Shown here piece after piece: positions 50,308-57,991 of a stretch of 64,000 nt of DNA. Every line of letters starts with the position of its first letter. Positions within the stretch are counted from its first letter, which is position 1. The stretch covers positions 43,957 to 107,956 of the forward strand of contig JAVBJT010000019.1 of the NCBI GenBank assembly GCA_031546845.1, in the 5' to 3' direction. The translations under genes were made by a program, and so were the position numbers. The notes under the pieces are model-generated. The model saw only the letters and a program-made list of their open reading frames with translations, was not told the origin of the DNA and did no database searches. The DNA is from Azoarcus sp031546845 (GTDB taxonomy: Bacteria; Pseudomonadota; Gammaproteobacteria; Burkholderiales; Rhodocyclaceae).

Positions 50308-51624
50308 ATGAGCGAGATTCTCGTACTCGGCGCCGGCCCTGCCGGCGTGGCGGTGGCCGTGGGCTTGCGGCGCCTGGGGCATGTCGTTCGAGTGGTGAGC
50401 GCGTGGCGGCGCTTTGCCGCGCTGGAGGGGGTCTCCGCGCGCGTGCTCGATGGTTTGCGCCAGGCCGGCTTGGCGCATGCGGCGGCGTGCGCCGCCACGC
50501 CTTCGCAACGGCTGGCGCGTTGGAATGGCGGGCAACAGGCGCAGAACATTGAATTCCTGATCGACCGCCCGGTGTTCGACCAAGCCTTGCGCGAAGATTT
50601 GCGCGCGGCGGATATTCCGCTCATCGAAGGGCGCGTGGCGGCGGTCGAATCGTCCGATGCGGAGCATCGGGTTTTCTTGGACGACGCAACCGCGCTGCGG
50701 GCGGATTTTCTCGTTGAAGCCCGCGGACGCCAAGCGCCGCTGGCGCGGCAGGATGCGCCTGGCAAGGCCTTGCGCGGCCCGGAAACGCTCGGTCTGCTCA
50801 GCCGCTGGCGTGGCAAGCCCGGCCCCATGTCCAGCGCGGCGGAAAGCCTGCCCGACGGCTGGGCCTGGATGGCCCGCATGGCCGACGGCCGCTGCTATTG
50901 GCAATTGACCCTGGATGTCGCCAGCGGCGCCTTGCCGGACAAGGAACATCTGCTCGATTACTGCTGTATGCGCCGCGCCGAATCGCCGCTGGCCCAGGCT
51001 TTTTTCGAGGGGGCCGAAGAAACCGGGTTGGAACTGCATGCGCGCACCAGCACGGCGATTTTGTGCCAGGAAGCCTGTGGCGATAATTGGATCCGCGTCG
51101 GCGACGCGGCGATGGCGGTCGATCCGCTATCCGGCAATGGCATCTTTCAGTCGCTGTCTTCCGCGCTGCAAGCGCCCGCCGTCATCAATACCCTGCTGCG
51201 CGCGCCCGAGCGCGCCGCCTTGGCCCGGCGCTTTCACCAGCGGCGGGTGGAAACCTTGTTCTTTCGCTTCGCCCGCATCGGCCGCGATTTTTACGCCGAG
51301 GAAAAACAGTGGCCCGGGCAGCCGTTCTGGCAAGCACGGCGTAGTTGGCCGGACGAACAACCAAGCCACGCGGCGGCGGATTTCGCGGCACTGCGCATCG
51401 AACGCGCACCGGTACTGCGCGATAACCTGGTGGACGAGGCCGAGGTGGTCGTCACCCCCGATCAACCACTGGGAATCTGGCACTTGCAAGGCTTGGAATT
51501 GGCCCCCTGGCTGCGGCGCTTGTGCAATGAACCGGAGGCACGCGTGCTGGCCGATCTGCCCGACGAGCAGCGTAGGTTGTTTCAAGGCTGGTTGTTAGCG
51601 CAGGGCTATCGGCAGCCTGCGTGA
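50308..51624 (+). CDS. qhpG: FAD-dependent monooxygenase QhpG
   Basis: The 438-residue flavoprotein has an N-terminal Rossmann fingerprint (EILVLGAGPAGVAVAVGLRR), a second FAD motif (DNWIRVGDAAMAVDPLSGNG, GD motif) and the halogenase/hydroxylase-like pattern DFLVEARGRQA. QhpG hydroxylates the tryptophan of the cross-linked gamma subunit, a key step in forming cysteine tryptophylquinone. The start at 50308 follows GAGGG; an earlier in-frame ATG has no ribosome site. Its place in a qhp cluster supports the name. Confidence 0.88.
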   Translation: MSEILVLGAGPAGVAVAVGLRRLGHVVRVVSAWRRFAALEGVSARVLDGLRQAGLAHAAACAATPSQRLARWNGGQQAQNIEFLIDRPVFDQALREDLRAADIPLIEGRVAAVESSDAEHRVFLDDATALRADFLVEARGRQAPLARQDAPGKALRGPETLGLLSRWRGKPGPMSSAAESLPDGWAWMARMADGRCYWQLTLDVASGALPDKEHLLDYCCMRRAESPLAQAFFEGAEETGLELHARTSTAILCQEACGDNWIRVGDAAMAVDPLSGNGIFQSLSSALQAPAVINTLLRAPERAALARRFHQRRVETLFFRFARIGRDFYAEEKQWPGQPFWQARRSWPDEQPSHAAADFAALRIERAPVLRDNLVDEAEVVVTPDQPLGIWHLQGLELAPWLRRLCNEPEARVLADLPDEQRRLFQGWLLAQGYRQPA

Positions 51625-51659
51625 GTGTGTTCGCACAGATGACCAGGCTGCGGATAGAG

Positions 51660-51781
51660 GGGTCTGTCAAACGAACTGTGTAATGTCCGCTTTCACAGCA
51701 CCCCCAAGGTTACGCGCTCCTCACCGAACATCAGTTGGAAGCTTTGCAGAGCGGGCATTACACAGTTCGTTTGACAGACCC
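51660..51781. mobile_element. 122-bp MITE-like element with 26-bp perfect inverted repeats
   Basis: GGGTCTGTCAAACGAACTGT plus GTAATG at 51660-51685 is mirrored perfectly at 51756-51781, with a few more matching bases inside. The centre encodes nothing. Ends beginning GGGTCTGT recall IS256-type terminal repeats. No target duplication is seen, and the element lies just after qhpG and before a broken gene. Confidence 0.7.
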
Positions 51782-51882
51782 GACATTGCGGGTACAAATC
51801 GCGGGTGTCTATAACGGCGATCACGGATTAACTACGCCCATTTTCCCCGACGAAAACTGCACCTCGGTACAAAAAGCATGCA

Positions 51883-52074
51883 GTGAAGCGCCAAACGGCG
51901 GCACGCCGGAAATTTCCGCCAAACAACTTAACCTATCTCCACGGCGGCCGCGCACGCAATCTGACCGAGGCTATTTTGGGGCATGGCGGTGAGGCGAAAA
52001 ACGCGCGGAATCGTTTTGCGCGTTTGTCCAAGGAGGAACGGAAGGCGCTGCGGGCTTTTTTGAACTCGCTGTAA
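51883..52074 (+). pseudogene. 3' remnant of a di-haem oxidoreductase (DUF1111) gene
   Basis: From about 51931 the frame reads YLHGGRARNLTEAILGHGGE and continues AKNARNRFARLSKEERKALR with a final FLNSL stop. This is the characteristic C-terminus of di-haem cytochrome c peroxidase-like (DHOR) proteins, normally about 450-500 residues. Nothing upstream encodes the rest; the MITE-like element lies 100 bases away. It is a truncated relic. Confidence 0.7.
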
Positions 52075-52139
52075 GCCGGCAAACGATAGCGCGGGGTTTT
52101 ATGGTGTTCGGTCTGGGCGTACGCGGTAAAAATTCTTTG

Positions 52140-52439
52140 TCATATTTCTTTCAGTACCTTCCGCATCAGTTCTGCCCGTTCTTCCTTGCTTAATCCGTTG
52201 AACCACCGCAGCAGTTTTGCCTCGTCGTCCTGTACGGCATAGAAGTACGCTGCTGGCACGCCAAGTTCCTTGGCGATCCGCTCGACGAGTGCCAAGTCTG
52301 GCGTTCGCTTTCCTAGCTCATAACGATTCATCCGCGTACTTGCGGAGGCTGGATCGATCCCGATCTGGATAGCCAATTGCTCTTGAGAGATTCCTGCTCG
52401 AAGCCTGGCTTCCTTGATCCTCTTCGACAGCGTCGACAT
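52140..52439 (-). CDS. XRE-family transcriptional regulator
   Basis: The 99-residue protein has an XRE helix-turn-helix in residues 4-60 (LSKRIKEARLRAGISQEQLA, then RMNRYELGKRTPDLALVERI) and a short helical C-terminus (LLRWFNGLSKEERAELMRKV). A perfect inverted repeat at 52493-52515 lies 54 bases upstream and could be its operator. ATG 52439 was preferred to an upstream TTG. It may descend from a lost phage or toxin-antitoxin locus. Confidence 0.85.
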   Translation of the reverse strand: MSTLSKRIKEARLRAGISQEQLAIQIGIDPASASTRMNRYELGKRTPDLALVERIAKELGVPAAYFYAVQDDEAKLLRWFNGLSKEERAELMRKVLKEI

Positions 52440-52492
52440 ACCATTCTTCGGATACTTGAAGAACAAGATCGTTGCGGGTTATGCTTATACAA

Positions 52493-52515
52493 AACACTAC
52501 CAACTCGGTAGTGTT
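52493..52515. promoter_or_regulatory. Inverted-repeat operator of the XRE gene
   Basis: AACACTACC, AACTC, GGTAGTGTT: a perfect 9-bp inverted repeat with a 5-nt centre, upstream of the XRE gene. TATAAG follows on its minus-strand side as possible -10 box. Confidence 0.6.
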
Positions 52516-52560
52516 AAAATTTGATAAAATGTTGTTTCGGATAAGCGAAGCATAGTATCG

Positions 52561-52737
52561 ATGCGCGCTTTTTTCGCGTTGCTTTCGGCGTGCGGGTTGG
52601 CGTATCGGCCAAGCGTGAAGCCGTTGCGCGGGCTTGTGCCGGCGCAACTGGCTGTAGCGAATGATGGGCCGCAAGATAGCGCTGCCGGTGTGCCGCTTGG
52701 TATGGCCGCGATTGTCAATCAGACAGGCGTGGGGTAG
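52561..52737 (+). CDS. Possible small exported peptide
   Basis: A 58-codon frame, MRAFFALLSACGLAYRPSVK onward, with a short hydrophobic N-terminus and a Cys. TTGATAAAATG upstream could be part of a promoter, but there is no clear ribosome site. It is divergent from the XRE gene. It may be chance. Confidence 0.25.
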   Translation: MRAFFALLSACGLAYRPSVKPLRGLVPAQLAVANDGPQDSAAGVPLGMAAIVNQTGVG

Positions 52738-53096
52738 GGAGAGGCGGTCGAATGGGGGGGCATGCTGGCGAATATGCCTACCCAGTATGGGGATGTTCAG
52801 TCGTAGCAGCGAAGCGGCTGGTCGTTGAGGATTGTGCAGCGCATGGCTGAGCTCAGAATTTAATTCTAATTCCGCGTTCTAATTCCGCGAATTGAATGGG
52901 TATTTCATCAGCGCATTACAAAAAGCTTGCAATTCGCTTGTGAGCGCAGAAGAGCTGAGTTTCGCGGCGTTAAGATACGATTGATTTGATATAAGCGTGC
53001 GCGATTTCGGAAACATTCATTATTTTGTAGAATGTTTCACGAAATATTGTTTATTCCCATAATAAAAATAAGCAACATCGGTGCGCTGTATCTGCC
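52738..53096. other. AT-richer intergenic stretch with short repeats
   Basis: No gene is supported here. It contains a tandem TTCTAATTCCGCG pair (about 52862-52889) and a perfect inverted repeat GAAACATTC/GAATGTTTC (53010-53018 and 53030-53038) with an 11-nt AT-rich loop, 59 bases before the next frame. Base composition differs clearly from the neighbouring genes, fitting a junction of foreign DNA. Confidence 0.5.
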
Positions 53097-53432
53097 TTGA
53101 AATTTATTCAAGCAATGACATGGCGAGTTTTATCTGATGCCTGCCGGATTCGCTCTAGTTTTTTTGAAATTGTGTTCAATGAAACCTGGGCCAGCCTGAA
53201 CAACAATATTCGCTCCGCATTCAAAGTGTTTGGCGAAACGAAAAATGGCATGGCTTTCCATTGCTTCATGGTCGATCCTGCCTGGGCCGGGGCACTGGCC
53301 CGCGTTCAGGCCGTTCCGTGCGGCATGGCGGATGATCCGAGCGGAAAAAACATCCTCGACGAACTCGGTTTTCGCGCCTTGGAACCGGTCGATGCTTCCG
53401 CGCTGGAAAAGCTCAAAACGCTGACTCCCTGA
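53097..53432 (+). CDS. Hypothetical protein, doubtful
   Basis: A 111-codon frame from TTG 53097 (or 105 codons from ATG 53115). The second half (FGETKNGMAFHCFMVDPAWA, ILDELGFRALEPVDASALEK) looks protein-like, but the first half is less so and no ribosome site is clear. It may be a decayed gene. No family recognised. Confidence 0.35.
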   Translation: MKFIQAMTWRVLSDACRIRSSFFEIVFNETWASLNNNIRSAFKVFGETKNGMAFHCFMVDPAWAGALARVQAVPCGMADDPSGKNILDELGFRALEPVDASALEKLKTLTP

Positions 53433-53557
53433 TCTGGTTGCCGCGAAGCGTCGGCGAGTCCGTATCAATGTGCTGCATCACACCGCGCTTATGATCGTTG
53501 AACCGCTCCGGTTGCTATTCTGTTCTGTCACGCAAGCACGGTGAAGGTACAAGAAAA

Positions 53558-53587
53558 CCTCCCCCTTCCTGGCACGCAAGGGGGAGG
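53558..53587 (-). terminator. Terminator of the aldehyde dehydrogenase gene
   Basis: CCTCCCCCTT and AAGGGGGAGG form a perfect 10-bp stem with a 10-nt loop; on the minus strand TTTTCTTG follows. It lies 47 bases after the stop codon of the aldehyde dehydrogenase gene. Confidence 0.8.
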
Positions 53588-53633
53588 AAAAGAACCAGCG
53601 CATAGCGCGCCGGCAGGGAGGGGCAATCTTAGA

Positions 53634-55127
53634 TTAGAGGCGGATGAGCACCGTTTTCAGTTCGGTGTAGTGCTCGATGGCCGCCGCGCCCATTTCGCGG
53701 CCGAGGCCAGACATTTTGTGGCCGCCGAAGGGCAGCGCTGGGTCGAGGGCGTTGTGGCAATTGACCCAGACCGAGCCGGACTTGATGCGCGGGATCATGC
53801 GGTGCACCGCCGACAGGTCGTTGGACCAGATGCTGGCGCCCAGGCCATAGGGGTTGTCGTTGGCGAGGCGGATCGCTTCATCGATGTCGTCAAAGGGCAT
53901 TGCGACCAGCACTGGGCCGAAGATTTCTTCCTGCACCAACGGGTGTTTCTGATCCACATCGACGATAACCGTCGGCTTGATGAAGTAGCCGGGGCCGAAC
54001 TGTTCGCCGCCGCAGGCAATGGTGGCGCCTTTTTCGCGCCCCAGGGTGATGTAGTTGGCGACGCGCGTTTGCTGTTTGGCCGAAACCAGCGGCCCCATGT
54101 CGGTGCTCGGGTCCAGGCCGTTACCCAGTTTCATGCCGTTGGCGATGCCGGCGATGTCGGCCACCACGTTGTCGAAGTGCTTGCGGTGCACGTACAGGCG
54201 TGAACCGGCGGAGCAGACCTGGCCCTGGTTGAAGAAAATGGCCTGGGCCGCGCCAGCGGCGGCGGTGGCCAGATCGGCGTCGGCGAGCACGATGGTGGGG
54301 GATTTGCCGCCCAGTTCCAGGGTGACGCGGGTCATGTTGTCCATCGCGGCCTTGCCGATCTGCTTGCCGACCACGGTGGAGCCGGTGAAGGTCAGCTTAT
54401 TCACCTGCGGATGGTGCGACAGCGCCGCGCCGGCGATGGCGCCGGTGCCGGTGACGACGTTGAGCACGCCGGGCGGGTAGCCGGCCTCCAGCACCAGTTC
54501 GGCCAGCTTGAGCGCGGTCAGCGGGGTCTCGTCGGCGGGTTTGAGCACCATCGTGCAGCCGGTGGCCAGCGCCGGGCCGAGCTTCCAGCAGGCCAGCAGC
54601 AGGGGGAAGTTCCACGCGACGATGGCGCCGACCACGCCTACCGCTTCGCGGCGGATGAAGCCGTGGAATTCGTCCCTGGGCATCAGCGGCATGGATGCCT
54701 CAACCGTGGTGCCTTCGATCTTGGTGGCGTAGCCGGCCATGTAGCGCAGAAAATCGATGCACAACTGCACGTCCACCATTCGCGCCATGACCGCGCTTTT
54801 GCCGTTGTTCAGGCATTCCAATTCGGCCAGCAGGTCGGCGTCGCGCTCCATCAACTCGGCGAGCTTCCACAGCATGTTCTGGCGTTCGCGCGGGCGGGTG
54901 CGGCTCCACGCGGAATCGTCGAATGCCTGGCGCGCGGCGCGCACGGCGCGGTCGATATCGGCAGCGGTGCCGGCGGGTACCTGGCACAGCACTTCGCCGG
55001 TGGCCGGGTTGCGCAGGTCCATCAGCGCGCCGTCGCTGGCGGAGGTCCAGTCGGCGCCGATGAGCATTTTCGGCGCGCGTTGCAGGAAGGTTTGGGATTC
55101 GGGTTTGATCGGCAAACGAGCGGACAT
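53634..55127 (-). CDS. NAD(P)-dependent aldehyde dehydrogenase (phenylacetaldehyde type)
   Basis: The 497-residue enzyme is a full ALDH: GAIVAWNFPLLLACWKLGPA (oxyanion Asn and cofactor site), LTFTGSTVVGKQIGKAAM, catalytic Glu in RVTLELGGKSP and catalytic Cys in FNQGQVCSAGSRLYVH. EEIFGPVLVAMPFDD follows. No signal peptide, so cytoplasmic. Close to phenylacetaldehyde dehydrogenases. It would oxidise the aldehydes released by amine dehydrogenase. A consensus sigma-54 promoter lies 39 bases upstream of the start. Confidence 0.94.
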   Translation of the reverse strand: MSARLPIKPESQTFLQRAPKMLIGADWTSASDGALMDLRNPATGEVLCQVPAGTAADIDRAVRAARQAFDDSAWSRTRPRERQNMLWKLAELMERDADLLAELECLNNGKSAVMARMVDVQLCIDFLRYMAGYATKIEGTTVEASMPLMPRDEFHGFIRREAVGVVGAIVAWNFPLLLACWKLGPALATGCTMVLKPADETPLTALKLAELVLEAGYPPGVLNVVTGTGAIAGAALSHHPQVNKLTFTGSTVVGKQIGKAAMDNMTRVTLELGGKSPTIVLADADLATAAAGAAQAIFFNQGQVCSAGSRLYVHRKHFDNVVADIAGIANGMKLGNGLDPSTDMGPLVSAKQQTRVANYITLGREKGATIACGGEQFGPGYFIKPTVIVDVDQKHPLVQEEIFGPVLVAMPFDDIDEAIRLANDNPYGLGASIWSNDLSAVHRMIPRIKSGSVWVNCHNALDPALPFGGHKMSGLGREMGAAAIEHYTELKTVLIRL

Positions 55128-55165
55128 GGTGGAACTCTCTCGTGTGGGGATGATCCGGGGCCGTA

Positions 55166-55181
55166 AGCAAAACGGGTGCCA
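55166..55181 (-). promoter_or_regulatory. Sigma-54 promoter of the aldehyde dehydrogenase gene
   Basis: On the minus strand TGGCAC, five bases, TTGCT: the full consensus with GG-N10-GC spacing. A TGTCTCA element lies about 90 bases further upstream at 55270. Confidence 0.75.
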
Positions 55182-55269
55182 TGCTTGTTGTTTTTTTAAA
55201 AATCGAAAGCGGGTAGGCGTTTGCCGATGAATGCGGCATGCGCGACGGGTGGGTGAAGGCCCGCCGTCT

Positions 55270-55295
55270 TGTCTCAGACCGTTACAGCAGTCTCG
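55270..55295. promoter_or_regulatory. Activator half-sites in the ALDH/ccmF-like intergenic region
   Basis: TGTCTCA at 55270-55276 and AGTCTCG at 55289-55295, roughly midway between the two divergent genes, about 90 bases from the ALDH promoter and 110 bases from the possible plus-strand promoter at 55384. Confidence 0.45.
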
Positions 55296-55383
55296 AAATG
55301 GAACGCATGGGCGCTGCCCGTGTATTGGCCGGAATGTGGCCGCGTGGCGCTAAGAATTTGTTGTGTAAGTATTTTGTGTTTTA

Positions 55384-55399
55384 TGGCACACAATGTGTA
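55384..55399 (+). promoter_or_regulatory. Possible sigma-54 promoter of the ccmF-like gene
   Basis: TGGCACA, CAAT, GTGTA resembles the qhpA promoter (TGGCACG, CAAT, GTGCA) but has GT instead of GC at -12, so it would be weak. It lies 84 bases upstream of the ccmF-like start codon. Confidence 0.35.
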
Positions 55400-55482
55400 G
55401 GACGTTGACTGGCTGGCGCTCTTTGAGGCGGCGGCCGATTAACGATCCATAAAAAACTTAAAAAGCGCTCGGAGACACGATC

Positions 55483-57744
55483 TTGAGGAAGATGCAACCG
55501 TCCGGCAATGGCTGGCCCGGGGGCGCGGCATCGTTTGTCGCGGCCGCTGTCGCCGTTGTGTCTTGCATGCTGTTGTGGATGCGCCCGCAGGCGGGTAACG
55601 CGTTGCTGTGGCTGGCGGCGGTAGGCGCCGTGCTGGGCGCGCTACGGCCTTCCGTTCGCCTGCTTGCCTGGCGCGCCGTGTTGGGCGCTTTGTGCGGGGC
55701 CTGTGCGGCGCTCGCTTTGCACTTGCTCGCCGATCATTTTCAGTTGCGCTACGTGTGGCTTTACAGCAGCGCGGCGCTGCCCGCTTATCTCAAGGCGTCC
55801 AATGTGTGGGGCGGGGATGAGGGAACGGTGCTGCTGTTGGCGACGTTCTGCATGGCGATCGCCATGCGTGGCGCGCGTTTGCCGGGTTGGGGCGGGCGGG
55901 GAAACGGTTTGGTCGCGGCGTGGTATGCGGCGACAGCCGCCTGGCTGGGGCCGTTTTCGGCGACGCCGCCCGAGTGGCTCGCCGCGCAGGCAAGCCAGGG
56001 GATGAACGCGCACTTGCAGACGTTCTGGATGGCTTTCCATGCGCCGCTGATTCTGGCCGCGTATGCGTGGACGCTGGCGCCAGCCGGCGCGGCGCTCGGC
56101 GCCTTGAGCAAGGGCGATCCGGCTTACGGGCCGATCGCCTTGGGTTATGGCCGGCGTGCCTGGCTAGTGCTGACCGCCGGCATCGGTTTTGGCATGGTGT
56201 GGGCCTTGGAGGATTTCACCTTTGGCCAGATCTGGCATTGGGATCCTGTGCAGACGGCGGCTTTCGCTGTGTGGGCCTTGTCCGGGGCGGTGCTGCACGG
56301 CGCGCGGCGCTGGCGGCCGGAGGGCGCGAAGCGGCGGCTTTTGCCCGTGCTGAGCCTGCTCGCTGCCGCGCTGGCGTGTGTGGCGATGTCGGTGACGCGC
56401 AGCGAGGTGCTGGCGAGTTCCCACCGGTATATCGGCACGACGTCGTGGCTGAGCCATCTGGCGCTGGCCGGTGTGCTGGCCGGTTTGACGTTGTGGTACG
56501 CCGGCAAGGCTTTTTGGGCGGACGCCGCCGCGATGGGTTGGCGTAACCGGAGCGCATTGCCTCGTAGTGCATCGCGCGGTGTGTCGCGCAATGTGTCAGA
56601 TTGGGCGCTCGATCTGGCAATTTATCTTTTCGCCGCCGCCGCGCTCCTGGCCGCCGGGGTGCTCTTCAAGGCTCATCTCTACGAGTGGCTGCACGTCGAG
56701 AAAGCCTCCGATCTGATGCCTTTTTTCGAAACCTTAACGACCTGGGCGGACGCCGAGGAGTTGGTCGAACTGCGCAGGGCCTTCGAGCGTTGGGATGTGG
56801 ATGGTTATGCGCTGGGCGCGTGGTTGGCGCCGATTCTGACCCTGCTCGGCCTGGCCGGCGGCTATGCCTTTTTGCGCAGATCGTTCGGCAAGGTGGTTTC
56901 CATTGCCGTTACGCTTTTCATGGTCGCGCTGTCGGGCGGGATTGCCTGGCATGGCGGATGGCTGACGGAGCGTTACAGCGGTGAAGGCGTGTTGTCGCAA
57001 AGCATCGTCGAGGTTTTGCCTTGGCTCGATGCGGCTTTGCTTGGGGGCGTTTTTTTGCTGGGCGCGAGCTTTGCCTGGTGCGCGATGAGTGTGCGGCGCG
57101 CCTGGGGTGGCGGGCGGCGTTTGAGCACTTTGCGCTATACGGGCAGCTTGGCGCTGATTCATGGCGGGGCTGTTATCGCCTTGGCGGGCGGTTTGTGCGC
57201 AACGGTGATGAATTCCTATTTCTCCATCACCATCCCGCCATCCGAGGCGCTCGATCAATGGCACGGCATTGCGGGGGAAATGAAGGTTCGCATCCGCCCG
57301 GACGGTGGCGGGGAGAATTTCTCCGGCTATCGGGCCATCGCCCAGGTGGAGTTGCAGACCGACGACCGGACCGTGGCCGGCCATGCGCTCTTTCAGGACA
57401 GCCGCGAACTGCCGCCCGGTTATCAAGGGCCCGTGCGGCAGTTGTGCGAGGTGCTGGATTACCGCTATGCGCGCCACGTGGGGGATCGCGGCTACGTCTT
57501 GCACCCCTTTATCGTTCGCGGTTGGTCGCAGGATGTGCAGGTTTGGCTGCCGGCGTCGTCGCGCTTGGTGACGCCCGGCGTTGCCGCCGCGGGCGAGAAC
57601 GAGGAGACGCAGAGCGTGGTCGTTATCCGCCGTTATCCGTTTGTATCTTTCGTTTGGGTCGGTTTGCTGGCGATGGTGCTCGGTAGCGCGCTGCTGCCCG
57701 GCCTGGGCGCGGCTGTCAGGCGGCAGGGCGTTGCGCAGGGGTAG
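55483..57744 (+). CDS. CcmF/CcsA-like haem lyase, putative QhpA maturation factor
   Basis: The 753-residue polytopic membrane protein has about 14 hydrophobic segments. Diagnostic CcmF-type motifs: LKASNVWGGDEGTVLLLATF (compare WGGHEGS) and DFTFGQIWHWDPVQTAAFAV with AVWAL, the WWD-like haem-handling site. A large periplasmic domain follows (about residues 575-730, e.g. IPPSEALDQWHGIAGEMKVR). CcmF ligates haem to apocytochromes c. Next to qhpA, whose product carries two CxxCH sites, a dedicated role is plausible. A TTG start at 55483 was chosen because GGAG lies eight bases upstream; ATG 55492 is too close to its ribosome site. Confidence 0.85.
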   Translation: MRKMQPSGNGWPGGAASFVAAAVAVVSCMLLWMRPQAGNALLWLAAVGAVLGALRPSVRLLAWRAVLGALCGACAALALHLLADHFQLRYVWLYSSAALPAYLKASNVWGGDEGTVLLLATFCMAIAMRGARLPGWGGRGNGLVAAWYAATAAWLGPFSATPPEWLAAQASQGMNAHLQTFWMAFHAPLILAAYAWTLAPAGAALGALSKGDPAYGPIALGYGRRAWLVLTAGIGFGMVWALEDFTFGQIWHWDPVQTAAFAVWALSGAVLHGARRWRPEGAKRRLLPVLSLLAAALACVAMSVTRSEVLASSHRYIGTTSWLSHLALAGVLAGLTLWYAGKAFWADAAAMGWRNRSALPRSASRGVSRNVSDWALDLAIYLFAAAALLAAGVLFKAHLYEWLHVEKASDLMPFFETLTTWADAEELVELRRAFERWDVDGYALGAWLAPILTLLGLAGGYAFLRRSFGKVVSIAVTLFMVALSGGIAWHGGWLTERYSGEGVLSQSIVEVLPWLDAALLGGVFLLGASFAWCAMSVRRAWGGGRRLSTLRYTGSLALIHGGAVIALAGGLCATVMNSYFSITIPPSEALDQWHGIAGEMKVRIRPDGGGENFSGYRAIAQVELQTDDRTVAGHALFQDSRELPPGYQGPVRQLCEVLDYRYARHVGDRGYVLHPFIVRGWSQDVQVWLPASSRLVTPGVAAAGENEETQSVVVIRRYPFVSFVWVGLLAMVLGSALLPGLGAAVRRQGVAQG

Positions 57745-57759
57745 TTTGTTGCGGCGGCG

Positions 57760-57789
57760 TGTCTCACGGGCCTGTCTCAGAGTTAGACA
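57760..57789. promoter_or_regulatory. Activator half-site cluster upstream of qhpA
   Basis: TGTCTCA (57760-57766), TGTCTCA (57773-57779) and the inverted TTAGACA (57783-57789) form three half-sites. The last two make a 7-3-7 inverted repeat with one mismatch. They lie about 120-145 bases upstream of the -24 box of the qhpA promoter. Confidence 0.55.
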
Positions 57790-57905
57790 ACAATCGCGAA
57801 ATTAGACGCCACCGATACGAAAATAGCGCTAATACGCCTACCGATTCAGGGTGAATTGGGTTGAAAACCGGCTGGAAGGCTTGCCGTGAAAGTCTTCGAT
57901 GTTTT

Positions 57906-57921
57906 TGGCACGCAATGTGCA
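57906..57921 (+). promoter_or_regulatory. Sigma-54 promoter of the qhpADCB operon
   Basis: TGGCACG, CAAT, GTGCA, with exact GG-N10-GC spacing and one mismatch to consensus. It lies 70 bases before the qhpA ATG. Confidence 0.7.
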
Positions 57922-57991
57922 CTGCATTTCGTTCGATGCGCCCCCGGCCTGCGGCTGGGGGTAGCCATACAACAATATATAGAGAGGAGAC

